Shown here: piece by piece, positions 13,701-24,512 of the stretch
How positions within the stretch are numbered: the stretch's first letter is position 1
How the letters are laid out: every line of letters starts with the position of its first letter
Origin: Artemia franciscana
Lineage: Eukaryota > Arthropoda > Branchiopoda > Anostraca > Artemiidae
Length of the DNA stretch: 64,000 nt
Assembly: GCF_032884065.1 (NCBI RefSeq)
Contig: NC_088883.1
Coordinates: 32,800,237-32,864,236, forward strand
Reading direction: 5' to 3'
Notes under the pieces: model-generated
Told to the model about the DNA's origin: nothing
What the model saw: only the letters and a program-made list of their open reading frames with translations
The model's database searches: none
Program-made: the position numbers and the translations under genes

Positions 13701-14438
13701 CATATTCCCCACTGTAGAGCTAGTGAACAGGCAGAAGGGATGATGTTAAGTTTGACCTAAGAGATGGTGTGTAACCAGTAAGACTTTATCAGTATTAGTG
13801 GAAAGGTCAGATAATACTGTAATAGTAGATCAGATGTTGTAAAATCGAATCCCTCAGTTCTAGTGGGCACAGTGCCAGTAGTGGGTATAGCTCAGGGATG
13901 GCAGCAACCATACATTTAGGAACTCTACCCCAGTCTGCCACAAATCCCAGATTTTTGGATACTCTTTGCAAAACGTTGGATATACCCAGCATTTGGCATA
14001 GATACCATATGCCAGACGCTCGCCTATTCCTAACGCTGGATACCCTATGCCAAACAGTGGATATCTGTTGCCAATAAAGTATTGATGATGTGACTGAAGC
14101 TCAAAAATGAACCAATCAGATTTCACCCATAGTGAGATAGGTCAGGTTTAGAGTGCCAACAGGTATCCAACGTTTTGCATAGGGTATCCAAAAATCAGGG
14201 TTTGTGGTTGACTGATCTACCTAGGAATGAGCTGACGTGACTGGCCAGAGTCGCCAGAGGGGACCTGAAGAAATCCACAATATCTAAGGAAAGCACAATA
14301 CCTAAATGGTCTACTGTCTAATGTTATAATAACACTGAAAAGGCAAAAAAAGGGACAAGAATAAGAATCAGGCAATTTTCTCTTACCTTTCCTGACCTTC
14401 TCTCTAGCTAGTTCCATTAGCATTCTTCCTCTATTCAT
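10780..14438 (-). pseudogene. transposase-like gene of the TIR transposon (SDNCGGQNKN family), two exons, broken frame
   Basis: Exon 1 is 14438-14387, MNRGRMLMELAREKVRK, ending AAAG|GTAAGA. Exon 2 starts at 13146 after tttttttccag; both junctions are phase 1. The protein (about 800 codons) has an acidic N-terminal part with degenerate ELSG..EN.S repeats, a basic KKRKRRPSSWKRH stretch and a C.C..KC cluster. Then come FSVPKK(D)QCDKC, CFDLQKVLQCPRGE, CYMWHAG, FVFISDNCGGQNKNKN and GHTQNQNDSVRAVIE. The D of CFDLQ, the D of ISDNC and D/E of NDSVRAVIE are candidate catalytic residues of an RNase-H-like DDD/E fold. I recall this block as the DUF7869-type family of arthropod and fungal proteins. Breaks: an A10 run near 12352-12361, a TAG at about 11986, an A6 run near 11835-11842, and a shift near 11519. 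Two of the four lie in homopolymers, so some may be assembly errors. Confidence 0.82.
13930..14215. mobile_element. 286-bp MITE-like element nested in the transposase intron
   Basis: The left end at 13930-13982 (cagtctgccacaaatccc, then gatttttggata, then gcaaaacgttggata) is matched in inverse by the right end at about 14160-14215. tctacc stands on both sides (13924-13929 and 14216-14221) as a candidate 6-bp target duplication. There is no coding capacity. It sits inside intron 1 of the transposase-like gene, so it inserted after the host element. The class is not determined. Confidence 0.7.
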
Positions 14439-14798
14439 TTTGCAACTTCACCCTTCCTTTATAATTGCAAATTTTTACTATAAATATTGATGATGGTGAA
14501 GGCAAACGTTGCCATCAAACTATCCCATGTCCAAAAAGACGTATCGATACTTTAGAATGGCAATATCCTAAGTCCAAACAAACTATCCTATGTCCTGCAA
14601 CTCATCAAAATTTACTGCTTGAAACTAGCCCAAGTCCAAATAAGGACATAGAATAATTTCAAGGTGTGAGAAAAGCAAATTTGCAACATAATATAAGAAA
14701 GAAAAAGCCTTTCTAGGGGCGTAGGACCAATTCTGACTGCAAATTTGGATTCAGCACACAATTTAGCACTAGATAGATTGAAAATCGATTTTTTCCAT

Positions 14799-14865
14799 TT
14801 TTGGACATAGGATAGTTTGATTCGTAGCACATTTGGAGGTAGGATAGTTTCATTCCAATGTAGCG
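14799..14865 (-). repeat. right 67-bp terminal inverted repeat
   Basis: Inverted partner of 10323-10389 with about 8 mismatches. It carries the same two iterated motifs, and the target duplication atgt follows at 14866-14869. Confidence 0.9.
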
Positions 14866-14869
14866 ATGT

Positions 14870-15832
14870 GAACAATGCACAAATTACGTAATTTGCAACC
14901 CTTTTCCCAGGAACTGGGGAAAGGGCTGTAAGTTACAATGGTATCATCCCTAAAGGCACAGTTTTGTAGATAGGAACTTGAAATCTATATAGTTAAGTTC
15001 TCTGATAAGCTAAATTTAATGCCATGATTTTTATCAGAATCTCTTGACTTTTTTGAGGTGTTTTCTCCCTTTTTCAATAATCAGGAAATTATTCTCGTGC
15101 TTGTAATTTTAATAGGTAAGACTAAAATTCAAACTATATATATCTGGAATCAGCATTAAATTCCGATTCTTTTGTGCATCCAAGGTTGTCAGCATTTCTT
15201 TTTTTTTTAGTTTTTACAAGTATTGGGCTGAGTCACTCTCTACTTGCAGTTTGTTGCCACGAACTGTTTGATTAGGTACTCTGTTCCATTTGTTAATGCG
15301 GACAAAATAACTAAGTCAGTGGTGGTTGAATACGTCCAAAGTGCTCGCATCTTTAGTTTTTATTGGCTATGTCTCACAAGCATAGAACAGCATAACTTGG
15401 ACAATTGCGTTCAAAGCTCTGACTTTTTTTTATAAGGATCTCTAGCCTACTTCTTAGGTAGTTGCTTTTTTTTAGAGAGGAGTAAAGATTTCCCGAGCAT
15501 TTAGTGTGCGAGTATAAACTGACTTCTCAGTTCCATCAGCCGGTGTCTTAAGAAAGCCAAGACTTCTTAATTTCGTGGTGTTTATTATTGGCTCGGGTCC
15601 AAAATTGTTAGGATTTGATTAGTTGAGAGCCATTACTCAAGCTTTTTGGTCTCTGCTGGCCAGTTTGAAGTCTTGGAAGCACTTCAATCATTTAGTGCAT
15701 TTCCCCTACCTTATTTATGCCTTGTGGCAAGTTGACTAAAGTTAGTTCTGGTTCTTAGCCATATGTTTGCACTTTAGTCAAACAAAAATACTGCTTATTA
15801 TAATGACTTATTTCCTGATTGCTCTCTTGCAG
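14870..15832. other. non-coding sequence upstream of the Tudor exon
   Basis: Contains family-B dispersed-repeat fragments (for example ttgccacgaactgtttgatt near 15253). A pyrimidine-rich tract ending ctctcttgcag immediately precedes the exon at 15833. No other exon recognised. Confidence 0.5.
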
Positions 15833-16235
15833 ACGTTTTTAAAATCGCCGAATTATACAAGCAGCCTTGAGCAGATGCCGGTTAGTCAAATGTCTGCAAT
15901 GAAACCGTGTTTGGGTGCTGTTGGACCAAACTCACAATATCAGCGTTGTCTTATCCTTACAGAGCCGACAGAGCCTAAAGTTTACCTGAAATCTGTTGAC
16001 ACAGGGATCATGAGCTACGTGCCAATTGATAAAGTTATGCCAATACGCACAGAGACAGTGACAATTATGCCTGCTCAAGCCTTAAACTGCACACTTGATG
16101 GCTTTGAAGGGCGAAGTGTCCCAAAGTCGATTTTGGATGAATTTAAGTTTTTGGTGTCTGATAAACTGTTGAAGATGACAGTGTTGAAAATATGTGGAGA
16201 AAAGCTAGTCGTTAACCTGCTAGATTTGGAATCCG
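15833..16235 (+). CDS. Tudor-domain protein, one internal exon
   Basis: The exon is bounded by an acceptor (ctctcttgcag) and a donor (CCG|GTTAGT). It starts in phase 0, ends after the first base of a codon, and encodes 134 codons without a stop. The core has KPCLGAVGPNSQYQRCLIL, then VYLKSVDTGIMSYVPIDKV, which fits the Tudor barrel pattern (a small substrate-binding loop, V-x-x-x-D-x-G-x-x-x-x-V). It is followed by PAQALNCTLDGFEG and a long helix plus EKLVVNLLDLESG, the staphylococcal-nuclease-like flank of extended Tudor domains. Such proteins bind dimethyl-arginine on Piwi-type proteins in germ granules. That role is known for the family and not shown here. The open frame upstream of 15833 is intron. 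The rest of the gene was not identified with certainty; see the phase-compatible exon at 23631. Confidence 0.75.
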
Positions 16236-18989
16236 GTTAGTTTTCTGATTTGTTTCTTTTTCAGGCTTTTAATAATACGCTCTAAGCAACCAGTGACTGA
16301 AATAGATGGTTTTCTAGATTCTGATGGAAGCTAGAAAAAAATGTAAAAAAAAAACTTTTTTATGTCCGTTTGTAAAATGTTTTTTTTTTTCAATATTGTC
16401 TATTTTAAGCTGGTGTACTCCTTGAGCAAAATCATTAAATTTCTAATCCCATATTCATCATGCTCTAATGTTTTCAGCATTATTTGCAATCTGGTTTGAG
16501 TCTTTCCAGATTAGAAATTTACAACTCCCTAGTTTACTCCTATTTAGATTTTATTTACTTTCTTTTTTTATCCACTGTTTTGGAAAACTTCTTTACAGAA
16601 ATCGCCTTTTCTCAAATGATGTAATTTTGTCCTAAAATTACGCTCTTTGAGTTATGAGACATTTAATCCCTATTGAGGTGTCACCCTTTTAGGGAATAAA
16701 TGCTTCCCCAAAAATCTAGAGTCTTATGTCGATGCCGATTTTGATGTCTTCTTATTTTTTAATGCTTTTATTTTTATTGGGAATATTATTTGATTTTGGG
16801 GAATTTTAAAATTTTAAACTAATTATCATCGGACTGAATCGGAACCTATATTTATTTTTTTCTTATATATATAATTTTCTCTTGTTTAGTTGCTGATTTT
16901 TGGGTAAAATCTAAAATTTTTAGAAAAGGAAATGTTTCTAATTTAAAATAATAATACATGAAGTACTACTTGGAATTAAAAAGCAGAATAAAAAAAGTAT
17001 ATTTTTGTTTCTAATTTCATAACTAGATTTGATCTATGGCTCATAAGTAGGTTGTCTGTGAAATTATGAAATTGACATCTTGAATTTATTTTTATTTTTG
17101 TATTTATTATGACAGTTCTGCCTTAAATTTTTATTTTATCAAAGTTTGAGGCATTGGCACTTTTCCACGAAAGTTATTATTTTTTTTAATTTTTAGTAAG
17201 GTGAAAACACGTAGGTGACACCAATCAAAAATAAATGTTAAAATAATAGTATATTGATTTTTCAAAATTCGCTAGTTCTGGTAAAAAATCCACAAATTCT
17301 GGAATTAAAAACCAAAAATATTTTTCTGTTTATTTGTATCAGGAAAAACGATATTGTCAACAAACTTGATGAAATGGCAATTTTGATCTAAATCTAAAAC
17401 ACGACAATTAGGTTTATTTAAGTGGTCGATAATGCTCACTTAACGTTCTACTCCTAACGTCTCATCGCAGCACTAGGCCGCCTGAATGTCTTAGAAGATG
17501 TGCTTAATCCCTCCCTACTGCATTTTTTTCAGAACATCATTTTATGTTCCATCAATAGAAATTTTCACTTTCTCTAAATCTGTTCTTATAGCCCGCTCCC
17601 GTTTTTATGATGTCTAACTTTTATAGTTTGGTAGCAGTTGGATTTCTGAAACGCACCATTTTGGCAACCTCTTAAACTTCACTCGTGAAATGTGACCTAA
17701 CTGGCACAACATTTATTTTATTATTAATTACAAAAGAAGTGTTTTGAAGTTTTTCGAATAAAAATAAAGAACAGTATTCAAAACTTAAAATAAGCAGAAT
17801 TAAATTTTTTTTTATGTTAGACTTAAAATGATCAGAAATTGAAATGAATTATTAAGTCAAATGTACCACGAAGCGAAATTTATATGAATGAATAGATGAA
17901 GCCTAAAATGGAGAGAGATTAAAGTAAGTAATCAAGTTGAACCTAAAAACTTTTAAACCTTTTGGTCGTTTCACAGTGGTAAGAACAATTCAAGCTCTTT
18001 TAAATATGAAATTATCATTTGACGATTCCAAAAAGCTCAACAACAAGTCTAGTCTGTTTTATACAGTGCAAAACAGAAGGGAAAAGTTGGCCCAGAGCTT
18101 AACTATCAAGTCAACTGTCTTGTCAGCAAAGGCATCCTGCTAAAACTTGTCTAAGTGCTTTGTCACCTGTGGCATATGCGCTGGTGGACACTCCTCTGTC
18201 ATCATACCATATTTTTATCCTACTATCTTTTCATCCTACCTCTGCCCAGTCTATCCCCCCCCAAAAAAAAAAAATCCCCAAGAAACTATAATTTCTTTAA
18301 TCTTTGTGAAATGTAGGACATCCGTTCTTTATATTACTACCCTTTGGGTATTGTAAAACCTTAAGAGGGTTGTGGTCTTTTTGCATCATGAGGATATTTT
18401 CAAACACCGAATCTGTTATTTCTAGGTACACATACTGAGTGGGTTCGAAGCGGTTGATTCATAAATGCCAGGTTTCTGCCTCTTACCACTGAGTTTTAAG
18501 TTCTTTATTTAACAATAAATTTCATAAACAAAAAACTACTTCAACACAATCTCCCCCATAAGGCTCCATGGCCGGGAAAGAACAGAAAAAAAATACCAAC
18601 ACAAAAAAAAAAAAATTCAGTCGCCCACCTTAATAATCCCCAAAATGACAACCTAGGCAGGGTGTAGTGCATGATTTCATCAAATCAATTAAATATCCAA
18701 CTCAATTCAGAGATATCAACTCCAAGGGAAACTGGAAAAAACGTATTTACTAGATAGAAATTCCCTAACATAATTTGTGAACATACCAAACGAGTGGCAA
18801 CTTCGTGCAGACTCTGAGAGCGTGTTCCAGATTCTGTTGCAAGGTGTCAGATGGTTGAAGCCATACCCCAACCCTCTGTAAATAACGTCATGAATTGAAT
18901 GTAAATAATTCAAGAGAGTTACACATGCATGCTCAGTTGAATGCATCGCCCTAAAACCAAACTAAAAATCATGAAAAAAGTGTTTAGAA
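16236..18989. other. long A+T-rich stretch, probable intron or intergenic
   Basis: No coding segment recognised on either strand. Several A and T runs and short open frames without similarity. If the Tudor exon and the exon at 23631 belong together, this is intronic. Confidence 0.5.
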
Positions 18990-19800
18990 TTAAGAAAATC
19001 AAGAAGTCGAGAAAGTATAGCTTTTTTCAAAAATTTTACTAAACAGTGATATGGAACGATAATCAGCAGGATCGTTCCTTGATCCACCTTTAAAAAAAAT
19101 AACACGAGCACGTTTTAAAGCACTTGCGAAGACACCATTTTCAAAAGAAAGATTGACAAGTCTCTTGAGGGCAGAAACGATGACTAGAAGAATGAACTTG
19201 ACAACCTTAGTCGAAATACAGTCTGGGCCAGAAGATGAAGAATCCCTCAAACTATTGACAATTCTGGCTATTTTAGCTTCAGAGACAGGTTCCAATCCCA
19301 TTGATTTAGGACAAGGTGGACCTAAAATCAGATAGAAAAGAAGAAGGACTTGCAGAAGAGACTGTAGTTTTGTCGATATTAGCAAAATAGGAAGTAAACG
19401 CATCTTGAACTTTTAGCTTACCCTCTACATTTTCGCCGTCAATCACAATACTTAAAGGACAGGAGGCAGAGAAGATGGCCATATAACAGATTTGATTTCT
19501 TGCCATGTCTTCCTATTGTCTTTACCGCACGCAGAGAATTTTTTATAATAAACAACAATTTAGCCTTTCGGCAAAGCGAATTGTAAACTCTTGTATAAGC
19601 CTTGAAGTCGAAAAGTTGAAGCCGAGGATCACGTAATAATAAATTAGAGGACCTGTAAGCCTTCCAAAGATTATTTTTCTTCCTCCAACTTTTAAGGAGT
19701 CCAGGAGTCATCCAAGGATTCATAGGGACTTTTCTTTTCGATGCCGGATTCGACTGGGGCGCATCACATGTATCCAAGGTAACTTTTTTCAACGACTCAT
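18990..19800 (-). pseudogene. LINE fragment: pre-RT linker and reverse transcriptase N-terminal part
   Basis: On the minus strand, 19792-19439 carries PWMTPGLLKSWRKKNNLWKA, a linker typical of jockey/CR1-like ORF2 proteins. 19403-18999 then continues with IVNSLRDSSSSGPDCIS, LVNLSFENGVFASALKRARV and FFKGGSRNDPADYRSISL (reverse transcriptase motifs 0-2). At least two frame changes separate the pieces. Both ends are missing. It lies directly downstream, in the same direction, of nothing it can be joined to, and it is probably intronic debris. Confidence 0.85.
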
Positions 19801-19849
19801 AAAACGAATTTGAAATTAAAAGACAGATCTCTCAATTTCAATTCTGTAT

Positions 19850-22460
19850 TATTTATACCTACTACTACTACTAACAATTCACCACACCACCAAGCTGTCT
19901 CAGGCCAACACTGCTACGTACGCTCTTCCTTCATCCCAATCTATTCAAAGCCTCCATCTTTACACCTTTCCAAGAAGTTCCCATTTCCTTTAAATCTTTC
20001 CTTATGACATTCTCCCACCCCAGACGAGGACGACCTGCTGTCTGTTTAGCCCTATATTGGCCGAAAAGGACAATCATTGGTAATCTGTCTTCCGTCATCC
20101 GCAGAACGTGCCCTAACCATCTTAACTTTTTTTTCATTATAGCCCTAGAAAGCGGGATTGAACCACACTTTGCGTACAGTCTACTGTTAGAAATACGATC
20201 AGTCAGCCGGGTACCCAGGACAATCTGTAGGCAATTTCTCTTGAAAACATCTAGTAAATATTCATCCGCTTTTCGGAGCGCCCATGCTTCAGAGCCATAC
20301 TTGACCCCCGTCATCTCTGTACCTTCCAATATTCTAATCTTGGTTTGCAGACTTATCGTTCTATTCGTTTAAACTTTATTTTAACTGTGAAAAACAGCCT
20401 AAGCCTTGGCTATTATACTTTTAACATCTCCACTGCTCCCGCCTTCTTTACTAATAATACTAGCAAGGTAAGTGAAGCAGCCCACCTGATCAACTTTTTT
20501 GCGTCCCAACGTCATGTTTTCATCTCCACTTATTCCTAGCCTTAGTGACTTAGTCTTCTTAACATTAATTTTCAAACCTATTCCAGCACCCTGAACTCGC
20601 AAAACCTCTAAAAGTTTATTCATTTTGCTCACACTTTCATCTAGGATGCTTAAATCATCAGCATAATCTAAGTCCGGGTGAGTTTTTCCTCCCCATTTGA
20701 TTCTGTAGTCTCACATTGCCTTCCCTGTGCTCCTTTAGACAAAGTCCATCAAAATAATCCATATAAAGGGGGATAGAACACAACCCTGCTTAACTCCTGA
20801 TTTAATACAAAACCAGCTACCAACCTCATTTCCTACCTTAACTGCCGCAGTATTATGCTCGTACACAGCAATAATCACTCTAATGTATTTGTCCGGTACA
20901 CCATGTAAGGATAAGACCTTTGCTTAAGTTCTTCTATCAATAGAATCGAACGTTTGCTCATAATCTATGAAACTGAGGACCAAAGGTGTTTGACAACTAA
21001 GGCACTTCTCAATTGTTATCCTAAGAGTAAAACTTGGTCGACACATCCTCTGCCTTTTCTAAAACCACACTGTTCTTCTCTTAGAATTTTGTCTACAGCA
21101 TCCCTCAGTCTAAAAATTATCATAATACTAAGTAATTTGCTACCTCCAGGGACCAGACTAATGCCTCGATAATTACGACACTCACTCTTATCACCTTTCT
21201 TATACAGTGGTTTAATTAAGGTTTTCCTAAAATCTTTAGGTACTTCCCCTTTTTCAAAAATCATATTCATAATCTTCAGTAACTCATTTCTAACTTCGGT
21301 GCCACCATATTTAAGAAACTCATTTACCACACTATCAGCACCTGGAGCCTTATTATTTTTTAATCCTTTTAGTACTGTCGCTAATTCTTCTTCACAAAAC
21401 AAATCTTGCTCCACATCCAAGGTTTCAAACTTTTTCATTTTCCTCTACATATTTTCCTGCAACTGTATCTCGGTTTAGCACATTCTCGAAATGTTCAGCC
21501 CATCTCTCTTTAACTCTTTCCTTATCACTAATTGTGGCCCCGTTCCCATCTTAAACTAGGACAAGTCCGGATTGACTGCTGCCTCTCAATTTATTAACAT
21601 ACCAGTACAATATTTTACTATTACGCCGTCTAGCTGTATCTTGCAGATCCTCAGCAATTTTATCCATTGCTTCCACTTCAAACCTCGTTAGTTCATATTT
21701 TCATGCTTTCTCCACTTTCTTTACATTCCTTTTGTTTTCATATGATCTATCACTAAGATAATTTTTGTACAAACCCCTTCTCTCTATTAAACATAAAGCT
21801 TTTTCACTAATATTCCTAGCTGCAGTCTTAACTTTTTTTCCCTAAGACACCATCAGCAACTTCACAAATGTATTTTTCAAAATTATTCCAACCATCTTCC
21901 ACATTGTCAAATTTTAAACTCTTAAGTCTAGTATTCGACTGTTCCTGGAAAGTTTCCCTCAAATTCTCATCCTGGAATCTACCAACATCATAACTTCCCG
22001 GGAGGTAGTTGCCCTTCCGAAATTTCAGGTTTAAATTAACCCTAGCCACTACTAGATGGTGATCTTTGCTTCTAATATCAATAACAGCACTCCTATATGC
22101 CCTAGTATCTTGTATTGTTCCTGCCAGTCTTCAGTATACTATAACATAATCAATAAAGTTTGTTGTCTTACCATCACGTGAGTACGTGTCAACTTATGGG
22201 CCATTTTATGACCAAACACCGTATTGGTTATAACTAGATGGTTATACCTACAAAATTGCAAAAGTCTGTATCCATTACTGTTTTCTTTTCCTACACCTAA
22301 TTTATATAGGCTAGGATACCATCTATACCTATTTCAATCGACCCGGGTGTAGAAATCTCCTAGTAAAAACACCAGATTTTTACCTGGAACCCTGTCTATT
22401 TGCTCCTGTAACTGTAAGTGAAATTCATCTGAGTCACTAATATCCCCGTCAGTTAGTCAT
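19850..22460 (-). pseudogene. LINE (endonuclease plus reverse transcriptase), 5' truncated, decayed, with TAG-repeat tail
   Basis: Read downwards: 22450-22060 keeps endonuclease pieces (NLVFLLGDF, YRLLQFCRYN, LVITNTVFGHKMAH). 22049-21828 is the linker (FRKGNYLPGSYDVGRFQDEN). 21438-21016 is the reverse transcriptase fingers and palm (LKNNKAPGADSVVNEFLKYG, PLYKKGDKSECRNYRGISL, EEQCGFRKGRGCVDQ). About 20690-20660 holds LDYADDLSIL. 20632-20399 is the thumb. 20329-19931 is the C-terminal part (YGSEAWALRKADE, LRWLGHVLRMTEDRLP, AGRPRLGWENVIRKDLKEMG). The element ends in a (TAG)-like tail seen as tactactactactaa at 19859-19873. Numerous stops and shifts. A second 3' fragment of the family is at 44550. 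Confidence 0.9.
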
Positions 22461-23630
22461 AAAAGTCATAAAATGAGCAATTAGTATTCTATTATTAATA
22501 CCTTCCCGGCCTAAACAAGACTTATCAGTCTTTTCACGGGAAGGGAGTTGTCAGTCTTACTCATGCGAGTCTGCTCGTTTTGAGTTCGACTAGGTAATAT
22601 ATTGAAATTTCTGTTCGTTTTGGGTTTTATTGATTTATCGACGGCGATTTGCGGTTATTTTACGCTTGGAAGATTGTTTGACTCAATTTTTGCACTATTT
22701 TGATTTAATAGAGCTCTTCACTTTTCTTTGAAAAACTAATTTAGTGGGAAAAGATTTTTTTTAATACATTTCTTTTCGTTTGTTATTAACATAGTCTTTA
22801 TCGTTGAGAAAGAAAATCATAATTTATATCTTTTCGGTTTTTTTCTATAAGAATCCTTAGTTGGCTTGCTATTTGTATATTGAAGGAATATATCCAACAA
22901 TTTTTAACAACTTACATCCTTTTGAAAATCTACACACAAGTAGTAGCCTATTGTTTAATATAGTTTTATACCTCTTCAAGTTGATTTCAGGAATAAAACA
23001 ATATCGTTCCCAAACAATCATCTCTGCTCGTTAAAAACCTGGATATGCTTACACTCATTATTTAGTTAAATTGTAAGAGCAGAAGTAGTGATAGTAGTAG
23101 CCCAGAAAATTTCAGCTTAATACCCTCAGTCATTTTTGTGATATTGTTGAGATGTCTCATTGGCAACCAGGATATACACAGTGTTTCATTTGATTTAGTT
23201 TTAAAGCATAATGGGCAACAGTAATTGTTGTAGGAAAAAACAAAAAAAAAATCTTAATTCTAGAATTTTCAGCTTGGGCTAGGGGTGGATCTAGAAAAAA
23301 AAATCTCAGAGGGGGGAGGCACCACACCACGGATGCCAATATGATTCAAGCGTAATGAAACATGGGAATGTAGATATCTCTTTCGTCAGACCAATTCGTT
23401 TGTGTGAATCTGGTCGGTGCTGATTAAAAATGACCAAGAAAACCTCTTTGAAAGCCAATACTGTTTTCCTATAGTAGTAAAATGCATATTAACAACAGAG
23501 TTGGGCGGATTTTTTGATGAATAAATTACTATGGCTTCATTGAGACTTTTTGAATGAGTAGGCCAGACTATTTTTTTTCCTTCAGAGCTTGATAAAAAAA
23601 TTAATTAATGTGGAAATCTCTTATTTCTAG
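22461..23630. other. non-coding sequence upstream of the heptad-repeat exon
   Basis: No exon or RNA gene recognised. About 23090-23220 resembles a dispersed repeat that also occurs near 37860 (ttaataccctcag followed by a ttgatttagtttaa segment). A pyrimidine tract ending ttatttctag precedes 23631. Confidence 0.5.
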
Positions 23631-24442
23631 ACAAGGACTTGTTTAAAGAAATCAAGGAAAGGTTCCAAATAGACAAGAAAAGCTTCGAAATAGACAAGGA
23701 AATGTTCAAAGAAGTCAGGGAAAGGTTCGAAAAAGACAAGAAAAGCTTTGAAATAGACAATGAAATGTTCGAAGAAGTCAGGAAAAGGTTCGAAATAGAC
23801 AAGGAAAGCTTTGAAATAGACAAGGAAATGTTCGAAGAGGTTAAGGAAAGGTTCGAAATAGACAAGGAAAGCTTTGAAATAGACAAGGAAATGTTCGAAG
23901 AGGTTAAAGAAAGGTTCGAAATAGACAAGGAAAGCTTTGAAATAGACAAGGAAATGTTCGAAGAGGTTAAGGAAAGGTTCGAAATAGACAATGAAAGCTT
24001 TGAAATAGACAAGGAAATGTTCGAAGAGGTTAAGGAAAGGTTCGAAATAGACAAGGAAATGTTCGAAGAAGACAAGGAAATGTTCGAAGAGGTTAAGGAA
24101 AGGTTCGAAGAGGTTAAGGAAAGGTTCCAAGTAGACATGAAAAGCTTCAAAATAGCCTACAAAATGTACGAAGCAGTCAAGGAAAGGTTCATAAAAGACG
24201 TGGAAAGCTTCGAAATAGCCTGCGAAATGTTCGAAGCAGTCGAGGAAAGGTTCATAAAAGACGTGGAAAGCTTCGAAATAGCCTGCGAAATGTTCGAAGC
24301 AGTCGAGGAAAGGTTCATAAAAGACGTGGAAAGCTTCGAAATAGCCTGCGTCGAAGCAGTCGTGGAAAGGTTCGAAACAGACGAGGAAAGATTTGAAATA
24401 GTCAAGGAAATGTTCGAACAGTCTAGGAAAGGTTCGAAATAG
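23631..24442 (+). CDS. terminal exon of a heptad-repeat (coiled-coil-like) protein
   Basis: The exon begins after a clear acceptor (ctcttatttctag), takes two bases to complete a codon, runs open for about 269 codons and ends at TAG 24440-24442. AATAAA follows 65 bp later. The protein is almost entirely 7-residue repeats grouped in threes, ERFEIDK / ESFEIDK / EMFEEVK, giving a 21-residue (63-bp) higher-order unit repeated about ten times. A second variant, KDVESFEIACEMFEAVEERF, is repeated near the C-terminus. Phe at a fixed heptad position with charged neighbours suggests a helical rod. Copy-number changes are all multiples of 3 bp, which argues for coding. Both antisense frames are also open because the repeat lacks stops; they lack splice and poly(A) signals. 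No homologue recognised. It could join the Tudor exon at 15833 by phase. Confidence 0.65.
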
Positions 24443-24506
24443 ACAAGAAAAGCTTTGAAGTGTGCTGAATGTTTTTGTATTTGCTGCACATTTAGTGGTT
24501 CGAGTT

Positions 24507-24512
24507 AATAAA
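24507..24512 (+). terminator. poly(A) signal AATAAA
   Basis: Canonical hexamer 65 bp after the stop of the heptad-repeat exon, in the same orientation. It supports that exon as the gene's last. Confidence 0.6.

Larger units (their letters stand above)
10323..14865 (-). mobile_element. complete 4.54-kb terminal-inverted-repeat DNA transposon with 4-bp target duplication
   Basis: The left end (10323-10389) and the right end (14799-14865, reversed) match at about 59 of 67 positions and begin cgctaca. The sequence atgt stands immediately outside both ends (10319-10322 and 14866-14869), as expected of a 4-bp target-site duplication. Inside, 16-18-bp motifs of the form actatcctaygtccaaa recur in both orientations near both ends. 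One two-exon gene fills the interior on the minus strand and encodes a transposase-like protein. Four-bp duplications and a D-rich transposase are features of the Sola superfamily. That assignment is inference; only the ends, the target duplication and the gene are seen directly. Confidence 0.85.
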
